From Frischella perrara (GTDB lineage: Bacteria > Pseudomonadota > Gammaproteobacteria > Enterobacterales > Orbaceae), in NCBI RefSeq assembly GCF_000807275.1, contig NZ_CP009056.1, positions 1 to 64,000 on the forward strand: DNA of 64,000 nucleotides. The letters run 5' to 3'. This document shows, piece after piece, positions 56,784 through 64,000 of the stretch. Each line of letters begins with the position of its first letter. The stretch's first letter is position 1. The notes below the pieces were generated by a model. It was given only the letters and a program-made list of their open reading frames with translations. It made no database searches and was not told where the DNA came from. Both the position numbers and the translations under genes were made by a program.

Positions 56784-57377
56784 CTAATTGCTCAAAAAAA
56801 CACCTATATTGCTAATTTGATCCTCTCGCAAATCCTGTTTTAAGCCTTTTATAAACGCTAACCCATTATTTATTTCGTCATTTTTTATCAGTCGATAGAT
56901 CTCCCATTGAATATCGAGTTCATCTAAAATAGCCGGTAAAGTTTTAATCTCATCGATAGATAATTGTTGGTTAGTTTGATTCATTTCTAATTCAGCGATA
57001 GTTTTAAGCGATAATTGGCTTATAGATACGGCAAATTCAATGAAATCACCGCTTAAATTAGCATGCAACAGTTCGCTTAATGCCTGACAAGCATCAATTG
57101 CTGGATAAACACTGTACACACTATCAGGTTGCGCCAATGGGATAATTTCCTCTAATTTTTCGAGCTGATTATCAAAGTTAATCTTAGTATTTTTAACTAA
57201 TAATGTTTCCCAAATTAAGTCGAGAATATTCTTATAGATCCGGTGATCAGTATTGCCAATTTGTTGACAATAAAAAGCAAAATTAGGATACATTCTTTCG
57301 CAAAGACAAACCATAAATAAAGTTAGTTGCTGATTTGAGAGTTTTGCTAAACGTAAATGTATAGGATTTTGTATCAT
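56784..57377 (-). CDS. yjaG: YjaG family protein (DUF416)
   Basis: A protein of 197 residues, mostly helical and cytosolic, matching E. coli YjaG: MIQNPIHLRLAKL, CLCERMYPNFAFYCQQ, LDLIWETLLVK, VYPAIDACQALSEL, DIQWEIYRLI and FIKGLKQDLREDQISNIG. I place the start at ATG 57377, with AAAGG 9 bases upstream. Function unknown. It keeps the hemE-yjaG-hupA order of E. coli but nfi is missing. Confidence 0.93.
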   Translation of the reverse strand: MIQNPIHLRLAKLSNQQLTLFMVCLCERMYPNFAFYCQQIGNTDHRIYKNILDLIWETLLVKNTKINFDNQLEKLEEIIPLAQPDSVYSVYPAIDACQALSELLHANLSGDFIEFAVSISQLSLKTIAELEMNQTNQQLSIDEIKTLPAILDELDIQWEIYRLIKNDEINNGLAFIKGLKQDLREDQISNIGVFLSN

Positions 57378-57399
57378 TAATATAACCTTTAAAAACTTA

Positions 57400-58458
57400 T
57401 TATCTTTTAGATCGTTGATGGACAACGTTAATCAAAATATCGACACTTTCTAATGGTGTATCTTGATTAATGCCATGACCAAGATTAAAAATGTGACCGT
57501 TATAGTGACCATATTCTTTAAGTACTTGGTTAGCACTTTCTTCAATAGTATGGCGATTACCATATAATACAGTAGGATCAAGATTACCTTGTATGGCGAC
57601 TTTTTCTTTTGGTAATGAACTAAGATCAACAGTCCAATCAACGCCAATAGCATCACAGCCTGATGACATTATTTTTTCAAACCATAACCCGCCACCTTTG
57701 GTAAATAGCGTAACTGGCACATAATCTGGTGTAAAGGTATTTTGCTTTTTCCCACGATTTAAAAGTGATATGATCTTTGTCATGTAATAGAGGGAAAATT
57801 CATTATAGCTTGTGTGGCTTAAAACGCCTCCCCAAGAATCAAAAATCATAATAGATTGCGCGCCTGCTTGGATTTGAGCATTAAGATAGAGTGCAATACT
57901 ATCGCTTAATTTATCTAGTAATAAATGTAATGATAAAGGATCACTGTATAACATCTTTTTTATTTTAGTAAATGTCTTACTGCTTCCGCCTTCTATCATA
58001 TAGGTGGCTAAAGTCCACGGGCTACCCGAAAAACCAATCAAGGGTACTTTGCCGTTTAATTCACGTTTAGTTAATCGAATCGCATCCATAACATAGCCAA
58101 GCTCTGATTCAGGATCGGGAATAGCTAATTGTTTAATATCACTGATATCATTGATACTTTTCTTGAATTTTGGTCCTTCACCTTGCTCAAAATAAAGACC
58201 TAACCCCATCGCATCAGGAATTGTCAAAATGTCAGAGAAGATGATCGCCGCATCTAGATCATAACGCCGTATTGGTTGTAGAGTTGCTTCACATGCTAAC
58301 TCAGGCGTTTTGCACATCGTCATAAAATCACCTGCTTGAGCGCGTAGATGTCGATATTCTGGCAGATAGCGACCAGCCTGACGCATCATCCAAATTGGCG
58401 TACAATCGACCGGTTGACACTGCAAAGCGCGAAGATAGCGATCATTTTTTAATGGCAT
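57400..58458 (-). CDS. hemE: Uroporphyrinogen decarboxylase
   Basis: A 352-residue enzyme of haem synthesis that decarboxylates uroporphyrinogen III to coproporphyrinogen III. Signatures [16 protein letters not shown] (substrate Arg), [32 protein letters not shown] and [16 protein letters not shown]. Length as in E. coli (354). yjaG begins 22 bases downstream, suggesting one transcript. Confidence 0.98.
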   Translation of the reverse strand: MPLKNDRYLRALQCQPVDCTPIWMMRQAGRYLPEYRHLRAQAGDFMTMCKTPELACEATLQPIRRYDLDAAIIFSDILTIPDAMGLGLYFEQGEGPKFKKSINDISDIKQLAIPDPESELGYVMDAIRLTKRELNGKVPLIGFSGSPWTLATYMIEGGSSKTFTKIKKMLYSDPLSLHLLLDKLSDSIALYLNAQIQAGAQSIMIFDSWGGVLSHTSYNEFSLYYMTKIISLLNRGKKQNTFTPDYVPVTLFTKGGGLWFEKIMSSGCDAIGVDWTVDLSSLPKEKVAIQGNLDPTVLYGNRHTIEESANQVLKEYGHYNGHIFNLGHGINQDTPLESVDILINVVHQRSKR

Positions 58459-58635
58459 GATATTCCTAATATCCTAATATAACGCTGATTAATCTTATAT
58501 GTTTGTTATTATAACATTAATCAGAGATGATGTAGTTGAGATAATATTTAAACTTTGATCACTATCTAATTTCAACAGAAAATAAAACGCAACTTATTTC
58601 GTTATAAAAATTAAATTTTAACAAGGCAATTAAGA

Positions 58636-58690
58636 TTGTTAACCACTCTATCTTTTATTATAGTAACCATAAATTTGTTATCTTGGTTAC
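58636..58690 (+). promoter_or_regulatory. glmU promoter with overlapping inverted repeat
   Basis: TTGTTA (58636-58641), a 17-base spacer and TATAGT (58659-58664) form a good sigma-70 promoter, with a start site near 58671. GTAACCA (58663-58669) and TGGTTAC (58684-58690), exact inverses with a 14-base spacer, overlap the -10 end and the start site, so a bound protein would block initiation. The leader before ATG 58695 would be only about 24 bases. Confidence 0.5.
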
Positions 58691-58694
58691 AATT

Positions 58695-60062
58695 ATGCCT
58701 CAATTAAGTTCTATTATTCTTGCTGCGGGTAAGGGTACCCGCATGTATTCTAATCTCCCTAAAGTGCTACATAAAATTGGTCACAAAACGATGTTACAGC
58801 ATGTTATTGATACGGTCATTCAATTAGGATCTGATCATATTTATGTTGTTTATGGGCATGGAAAAACACAATTAGAAACAGCTCTACATAGTCAACCAGT
58901 ACAATTAGTTCTTCAAGAACAGCAATTAGGTACAGGGCATGCAGTGCAGCAAACCATACCTTATATTAACGATAATGAGGACATTTTAATCCTCTATGCG
59001 GATACACCATTGATATCTAAACAAACCCTAGAGACTTTAATTGCTAATAAGCCAGAAAATGGTATTTCACTATTGACTGTAGTATTAGATGATCCAACGG
59101 GTTATGGTCGAATCGTGCGAGAAGAAGGAAATGTTGTGGCAATTGTCGAGCAAAAAGATGCGACGCCAGAACAGCAAGCCATTAAGGAAGTGAATACAGG
59201 TATCATGCTAGTACCTGGACGTTTACTAAAAAGTTGGTTAACGAAGATTAATAATCATAATGCTCAACATGAATTTTATCTAACAGATATTATTGCTTTA
59301 GCTCATCAGGAAGGGCATGCAATTGTTGCTAGCCATCCATTACAACCTTTTGAAGTCGCCGGTGTGAATAACCGTTTACAACTAGCTAATCTAGAACGTA
59401 TTTATCAACAACAATTAGCAAATCAACTATTGGCTGATGGTGTGACATTACTTGATCCGCAACGTTTCGATCTAAGAGGTGAGATTACTCACGGTATAGA
59501 TGTCACAATAGATTGTAACGTCATTATTGAGGGTAAGGTTGAATTGGGTAATCATGTTTATATCGGTGCCGGTTGTATTTTAAAAGATTGTGTGATTGGT
59601 GATCATAGTGTCATTAGTCCTTATAGTGTGATTGAAGGTAGTAAACTTGCCAATCATTGTACCGTTGGACCATTTGCAAGATTACGTACGGGCACCCAAT
59701 TAGAGGATAGTGCTCATATTGGTAATTTTGTTGAATTAAAAAAAGCGCATCTTGGAAAAGGCACTAAAGCTGGACACCTAACTTATTTAGGTGATAGTGA
59801 GATTGGCTCAAATGTTAATATTGGAGCAGGAACTATTACCTGTAATTATGATGGTGCTAATAAATTTCAAACGACTATTGGTAATGATGTTTTTGTGGGA
59901 TCGGATAGTCAATTAATCGCGCCGGTTACCATCGGTAACGGTGCAACGATTGCTGCTGGAACTACGGTTACTAGCAATGTTAATGACGATGAATTGGTTG
60001 TTAGTCGCGTTAAACAAAAACATATTGCTAACTGGAAACGACCGGTAAAAATAACTAAATAG
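58695..60062 (+). CDS. glmU: Bifunctional UDP-GlcNAc synthesis enzyme GlmU
   Basis: A 455-residue enzyme. The N-terminal uridyltransferase (1 to about 230) has [18 protein letters not shown]; the C-terminal left-handed beta helix acetyltransferase (about 250-455) has [27 protein letters not shown] and [21 protein letters not shown]. It makes UDP-GlcNAc from glucosamine-1-P. I choose ATG 58695 since homologues begin close to LAAG; the TTG at 58683 falls in the inverted repeat. No clear Shine-Dalgarno. glmS follows after 21 bases. Confidence 0.96.
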   Translation: MPQLSSIILAAGKGTRMYSNLPKVLHKIGHKTMLQHVIDTVIQLGSDHIYVVYGHGKTQLETALHSQPVQLVLQEQQLGTGHAVQQTIPYINDNEDILILYADTPLISKQTLETLIANKPENGISLLTVVLDDPTGYGRIVREEGNVVAIVEQKDATPEQQAIKEVNTGIMLVPGRLLKSWLTKINNHNAQHEFYLTDIIALAHQEGHAIVASHPLQPFEVAGVNNRLQLANLERIYQQQLANQLLADGVTLLDPQRFDLRGEITHGIDVTIDCNVIIEGKVELGNHVYIGAGCILKDCVIGDHSVISPYSVIEGSKLANHCTVGPFARLRTGTQLEDSAHIGNFVELKKAHLGKGTKAGHLTYLGDSEIGSNVNIGAGTITCNYDGANKFQTTIGNDVFVGSDSQLIAPVTIGNGATIAAGTTVTSNVNDDELVVSRVKQKHIANWKRPVKITK

Positions 60063-60083
60063 ATTAACTCTTTAGGAGCTTTT

Positions 60084-61931
60084 ATGTGTGGTATTGTTGG
60101 CGCTGTAGCACAACGTGATGTTGTGGATATTTTAATTGAAGGATTAAAACGATTAGAATACCGAGGTTATGATTCGGCAGGACTTGCGGTAATTTCAAAA
60201 CTGGCACAAGGATATCAATTAGAACGAATCCGACGAGTGGGGAAAGTTGAAGTCTTACAAGATGCAATTATCCAACATCCTATTCAAGGTCATATTGGTA
60301 TTGCGCATACACGCTGGGCAACACATGGTCAGCCGAGTGAATATAATGCGCATCCACATGTTTCTGGTTTTATCAGCGTTGTACATAATGGCATCATTGA
60401 GAACTATCAATCTTTACGTACAATGTTAATTGATAAGGGGTATCAATTTAGTTCTGAAACCGATACCGAAGTAATCGCACATTTGATTCATGATATTATT
60501 CTTGAAAACGATTGCTCATTATTTGAGGCAGTAAAAAAAGTACGACCACAATTACAGGGAACCTATAGTGTTGTAATAATGGATAGCCGTAATCCTGATC
60601 GTTTAGTGGCAATTCGTTCAGGTAGTCCGCTAGTGATTGGTTTAGGTCAGGGAGAAAATTTTGTCGCCTCGGATCAGCTAGCTTTGTTACCCGTCACAAG
60701 GCGATTTATCTTTCTTGAAGAAGGAGATATTGTCGAGATTTGTCGTGATAATATTAATATTATTGATAAAGAGCAACAAACAGTTACACGCCACGAATGT
60801 TTATCCGATGTGAAATATGATGCAGGCGATAAAAACAATTTCCGCCACTACATGGAAAAAGAGATCTTTGAACAACCAATAGCCATTAAAAATACACTCC
60901 TTAACCGCATCAAGCATGGAAAAGTTGACCTTTCCGAACTAGTAGAAGAGCATGCTACCGTTTTAGCACATGTAGAGCATATACAGATTGTGGCATGCGG
61001 AACAGCCTATCATGCTGGCTTAGTAGCAAGATACTGGTTTGAATCAATTACAGGAATACCATGTGATGTCGAAATTGCGTCAGAATTTCGTTATCGAAAT
61101 CCTGCAACGCGACCAAATAGTTTATTTATTACATTATCACAGTCCGGCGAAACGGCTGATACTTTAGCCGCTTTACGCTTAGCAAAAACAATTGGTTATA
61201 TTAGTACTTTGGCTATTTGTAATGTCGCTGCCTCAACATTAGTACGAGAGGCTGACTTAGTCCTTTTGACTAAAGCAGGTACTGAAGTTGGTGTAGCTTC
61301 GACAAAAGCTTTTACTACGCAATTAACCGTACTATTATTGCTAGTTGCTAAGTTTAGTCAGATTAAAAATAAACCGGCTTTAGTTGAAAAACAAATTGTT
61401 GAAGCATTACAGATTTTACCTAATCGTATTGAGCAACTTCTATCAAGTGCTGATAAAATCGAAAAATTAGCTAAACATTTTGCTGATAAGCAACACACTT
61501 TGTTTTTAGGTCGTGGTGATGAGTTCCCTATTGCCCTTGAAGGCGCATTGAAACTAAAAGAAACGAGCTACATACATGCAGAAGCCTACGCTGCAGGTGA
61601 ATTAAAACATGGTCCATTGGCCTTAGTTGATAAAAATATGTCTGTTATCGTGATTGCTGCTAATAACCATTTATTAGATAAGCTTAAATCGAATATCGAA
61701 GAAGTTAGGGCACGCGGTGGACAGCTTTATATATTTACCTCAGAGGATAGTGATTTAGCTGATGCTGACAGTAAGAATATGCATGTTATTGCCTTACCTA
61801 AAATAGAGGAATTGACAGCATCAATTTATTACACGGTGCCAATGCAGTTGTTAGCATATTATGTCGCTTTAATAAAAGGTACTGATGTCGATAGACCACG
61901 TAACTTGGCCAAATCGGTAACCGTAGAATAA
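60084..61931 (+). CDS. glmS: Glutamine-fructose-6-phosphate aminotransferase
   Basis: A 615-residue enzyme making glucosamine-6-P, the entry to amino-sugar synthesis. The N-terminal glutaminase begins MCGIVGA (nucleophile Cys after Met removal) with HTRWATHG and HNGIIENY. Two SIS domains follow ([47 protein letters not shown]), ending LAKSVTVE as in the family. AGGAG site. It works opposite to NagB encoded at 38.8 kb; in E. coli both sets respond to NagC. Confidence 0.98.
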   Translation: MCGIVGAVAQRDVVDILIEGLKRLEYRGYDSAGLAVISKLAQGYQLERIRRVGKVEVLQDAIIQHPIQGHIGIAHTRWATHGQPSEYNAHPHVSGFISVVHNGIIENYQSLRTMLIDKGYQFSSETDTEVIAHLIHDIILENDCSLFEAVKKVRPQLQGTYSVVIMDSRNPDRLVAIRSGSPLVIGLGQGENFVASDQLALLPVTRRFIFLEEGDIVEICRDNINIIDKEQQTVTRHECLSDVKYDAGDKNNFRHYMEKEIFEQPIAIKNTLLNRIKHGKVDLSELVEEHATVLAHVEHIQIVACGTAYHAGLVARYWFESITGIPCDVEIASEFRYRNPATRPNSLFITLSQSGETADTLAALRLAKTIGYISTLAICNVAASTLVREADLVLLTKAGTEVGVASTKAFTTQLTVLLLLVAKFSQIKNKPALVEKQIVEALQILPNRIEQLLSSADKIEKLAKHFADKQHTLFLGRGDEFPIALEGALKLKETSYIHAEAYAAGELKHGPLALVDKNMSVIVIAANNHLLDKLKSNIEEVRARGGQLYIFTSEDSDLADADSKNMHVIALPKIEELTASIYYTVPMQLLAYYVALIKGTDVDRPRNLAKSVTVE

Positions 61932-62051
61932 CGTAAGTCATTTAAATATACGTTGATAAAGCCAGTATGTTTAATTTAAAAAACTTGCGATTTTTATTAA
62001 AATAAATAAAAATACAAAATAATCGCATAATTATTCATATTGGTGATCGGG

Positions 62052-63389
62052 ATGAAAGAACGAACTACCGAACTTGTTAAAGGCTTAAGACACTCTGTTC
62101 CATATATCAATTCCCACCATGGTAAAACGTTTGTTATTTTACTCACGGGTGCAACTTTAAAAAGTAATAATTATGCAAATATTATTAATGATATTGGTTT
62201 ATTACATAGCTTAGGCATTAAATTAGTGATCGTTAATGGTGCTCGTAATCAAATAGATGAGGCACTTAAAAACCAAAATATCACCCCCAAATACCATAAG
62301 TATACCCGTATTACTGATGCAAAAACACTGGATATAATTAAGCAAGTTACTGGATTATTACAACTTAATATTACAGGTAGCTTATCAATGTGTCTGAATA
62401 ATACACCTTTACAAGGCGCACATATTAATGTGATCAGTGGTAATTTTGTTATTGCTCAACCATTAGGGGTTGATGATGGTGTTGATTATTGTCATACCGG
62501 CAAGATTCGACGTATTAATAGTGAAGGAATTAATAATCAACTAAACGCGGGTTCAATTGTTTTGTTAGGACCTGTAGGTGTTTCAGTCACGGGTGAAAGC
62601 TTCAATTTAGCCTCAGAAGATGTTGCAGCAGAAGTAGCAATTAAGCTAAAAGCGGATAAATTAATTAGTTTTTGTAGTGAACAAGGCGTATTGGATGAAT
62701 CTGGTCAAGTGATCACCGATCTTTTCCCCGCAGATGCAGATTATTATGTCAATGATAAAGAACGTCAGGGTAAACATCTATCTAGCGATGCTCGTTTTTT
62801 AAGAGCAGCTTCACGTGCCTGCCGTAATGGTGTACATCGATGTCATTTAGTGAGTTATTTGATTGATGGATCAATTCTACAAGAGATATTTTCTCGAGAT
62901 GGTATTGGTACTCAAGTTGCAATGGAACACTCTGAAAATGCCCGTGATGCTAATATCAATGATATTGGTGGCATTCTAGAGTTAATTCGCCCACTTGAGG
63001 AACAGGGGATTTTAGTACGCCGTTCAAGAGAACAACTCGAAATGGAGATAGATAAGTTTACGATTATAGAAAGAGATAATATGACTATCGGCTGTGCAGC
63101 ACTCTATCCTTATTTCGAGGAAAGTATGGCGGAGATGGCTTGTGTAGCAATTCACCCTGATTACCGCAATTCTGCTCGTGGTGATATGTTGTTAGACATG
63201 CTAGTTGAAAAAGCTCAAAAAATGGGAATAGGGAAATTATTTGTTTTAACTACTCGTAGTATTCATTGGTTTAGAGAAAAAGGCTTTATTCCTGCTGAAG
63301 TTGACGATTTACCCATTAAAAAGAAACAACTTTATAATTATCAACGTAACTCAAAAATATTAATCATGACACTGAACAGTGAAGATTAG
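62052..63389 (+). CDS. argA: N-acetylglutamate synthase ArgA
   Basis: A 445-residue protein. The N-terminal amino-acid-kinase-like domain (about 1-290; [66 protein letters not shown]) binds arginine for feedback; the C-terminal GNAT domain (about 295-445; [44 protein letters not shown]) does acetyl transfer. First step of arginine synthesis. ATG 62052 has GGTGA 5 bases upstream and aligns with E. coli. Confidence 0.96.
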   Translation: MKERTTELVKGLRHSVPYINSHHGKTFVILLTGATLKSNNYANIINDIGLLHSLGIKLVIVNGARNQIDEALKNQNITPKYHKYTRITDAKTLDIIKQVTGLLQLNITGSLSMCLNNTPLQGAHINVISGNFVIAQPLGVDDGVDYCHTGKIRRINSEGINNQLNAGSIVLLGPVGVSVTGESFNLASEDVAAEVAIKLKADKLISFCSEQGVLDESGQVITDLFPADADYYVNDKERQGKHLSSDARFLRAASRACRNGVHRCHLVSYLIDGSILQEIFSRDGIGTQVAMEHSENARDANINDIGGILELIRPLEEQGILVRRSREQLEMEIDKFTIIERDNMTIGCAALYPYFEESMAEMACVAIHPDYRNSARGDMLLDMLVEKAQKMGIGKLFVLTTRSIHWFREKGFIPAEVDDLPIKKKQLYNYQRNSKILIMTLNSED

Positions 63390-63423
63390 CCGTTAACGTT
63401 ATTGTCAACGGCTATAAAGGATA

Positions 63424-64000
63424 TTATTTAGTTGGACGCATTGCTGGGAATAAAATGACATCACGGATAGTATGGCTGTTAGTAAATAACATTACTGTAC
63501 GATCAATACCAATACCTAAACCAGCTGTAGGTGGTAAACCATGTTCCAAAGCGGTTACATAATCTTCATCAAAGAACATCGCTTCGTCATCACCGGCATC
63601 TTTTTGTTTAACCTGTTCTGCAAAGCGTTCAGCTTGATCTTCAGCATCATTAAGTTCTGAGAATCCATTACCGATTTCACGACCGCCAATGAAGAATTCA
63701 AAACGATCTGTGACGTCTGGATTAATATCGTTACGTCTTGCCAATGGTGATACTTCGGCTGGATATTCGGTAATAAATGTTGGTTGAATTAGATTAGATT
63801 CAGCAACTTCTTCAAAGATTTCTGTCACTACCCGACCGAGTCCCCAACCTTTTTCAACTTCAATGCCAACACTTTTCGCTATTTCGCAAGCTTTTACAAA
63901 GTCATCTAAATCGGCGCTGTTAGTTTCCGGTCGATAATGACAAATCGCTTCTCGCATTGTCATTTTGATAAACGGTTTACCGAAGTCGAAAGTATGTTCA
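63424..64000 (-). CDS. lysS: Lysyl-tRNA synthetase, C-terminal part, cut by the window end
   Basis: The reading frame stays open to base 64000 and continues outside. The visible 190 or so residues are the class II catalytic core: [48 protein letters not shown] (motif 2 side), [24 protein letters not shown] and motif 3 [30 protein letters not shown]. Stop codon at 63424-63426. It converges with argA; a weak stem GCCGTT / AACGGC lies between. lysS or lysU cannot be separated from this part. Confidence 0.96.
   Translation of the reverse strand, partial: EHTFDFGKPFIKMTMREAICHYRPETNSADLDDFVKACEIAKSVGIEVEKGWGLGRVVTEIFEEVAESNLIQPTFITEYPAEVSPLARRNDINPDVTDRFEFFIGGREIGNGFSELNDAEDQAERFAEQVKQKDAGDDEAMFFDEDYVTALEHGLPPTAGLGIGIDRTVMLFTNSHTIRDVILFPAMRPTK

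Noticed and set aside
1-64000. tRNA or rRNA genes, CRISPR arrays, insertion sequences, prophage genes
   Set aside because: I looked through the gaps between genes and found no cloverleaf, regular spaced repeats, transposase or phage structural gene.

Overview
The window looks like the origin-proximal part of an AT-rich gammaproteobacterial chromosome. Proteins are close to Enterobacterales orthologues and many gene blocks keep the E. coli order: mobB-mobA/yihD/dsbA/polA, serA-rpiA-argP, ftsY-ftsE-ftsX-rpoH, nagE/nagB-nagA-nagC, xerD-dsbC-recJ, hemE-yjaG-hupA and glmU-glmS. The very low GC content, loss of genes inside those blocks (srkA, nfi, nagD) and an HI0607-like shikimate dehydrogenase paralogue suggest a host-associated lineage near Orbaceae (Gilliamella and relatives). 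That placement is an inference from gene content, not a phylogeny.

Layout. Bases 1-645 carry a replication origin: 23 GATC sites, two perfect DnaA boxes and an AT-rich unwinding region in the same left-to-right order as E. coli oriC. polA, a dsbA-like gene and yihD follow on the minus strand, then mobA-mobB (+), cobB (-), katE (+) and typA (+). From 11.4 to 21.6 kb lies the most unusual region, a six-gene plus-strand operon: a ribbon-helix-helix/DUF2170 protein, a PspA/IM30 protein, an NfeD-like OB-fold membrane protein, a flotillin head-only protein, a full-length flotillin and a 1647-residue AAA+ ATPase. It is preceded by a perfect 15-bp inverted repeat. Next come serA-rpiA (-), argP (+), pepB (-), a tyrosine phosphatase (+), a phosphopantetheinyl transferase (-), metC-tilS (+), a broken ybhB-like gene, rpoH and ftsXEY (-), an aroE paralogue and rluE (-), the divergent nagE / nagBAC locus, asd (-), an MFS exporter and ettA (+), mdtJI (-), mpl (-), xerD-dsbC-recJ and sohB (-), fhs plus a ferredoxin (+), hemE-yjaG-hupA (-), glmU-glmS (+), argA (+), and the 3' part of lysS (-) cut by the window end.

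How the genes fit together. Most of the window is housekeeping: replication (oriC, polA, recJ, xerD, hupA), envelope and amino-sugar metabolism (nag genes, glmU, glmS, mpl, asd), division and secretion (ftsEX, ftsY), heat shock (rpoH) and translation (typA, ettA, tilS, rluE, lysS). The accessory signal is the PspA/flotillin/AAA+ operon, which I read as a membrane-maintenance or envelope-stress machine with a possible built-in DNA-binding regulator. Other notable points are a DsbA at its ancestral locus that has lost the nucleophilic cysteine, a ferredoxin joining RnfB-like clusters to an RnfC-like tail and translationally coupled to fhs, and several long perfect inverted repeats at promoters. 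I saw no tRNA, rRNA, insertion sequence, prophage or CRISPR array.
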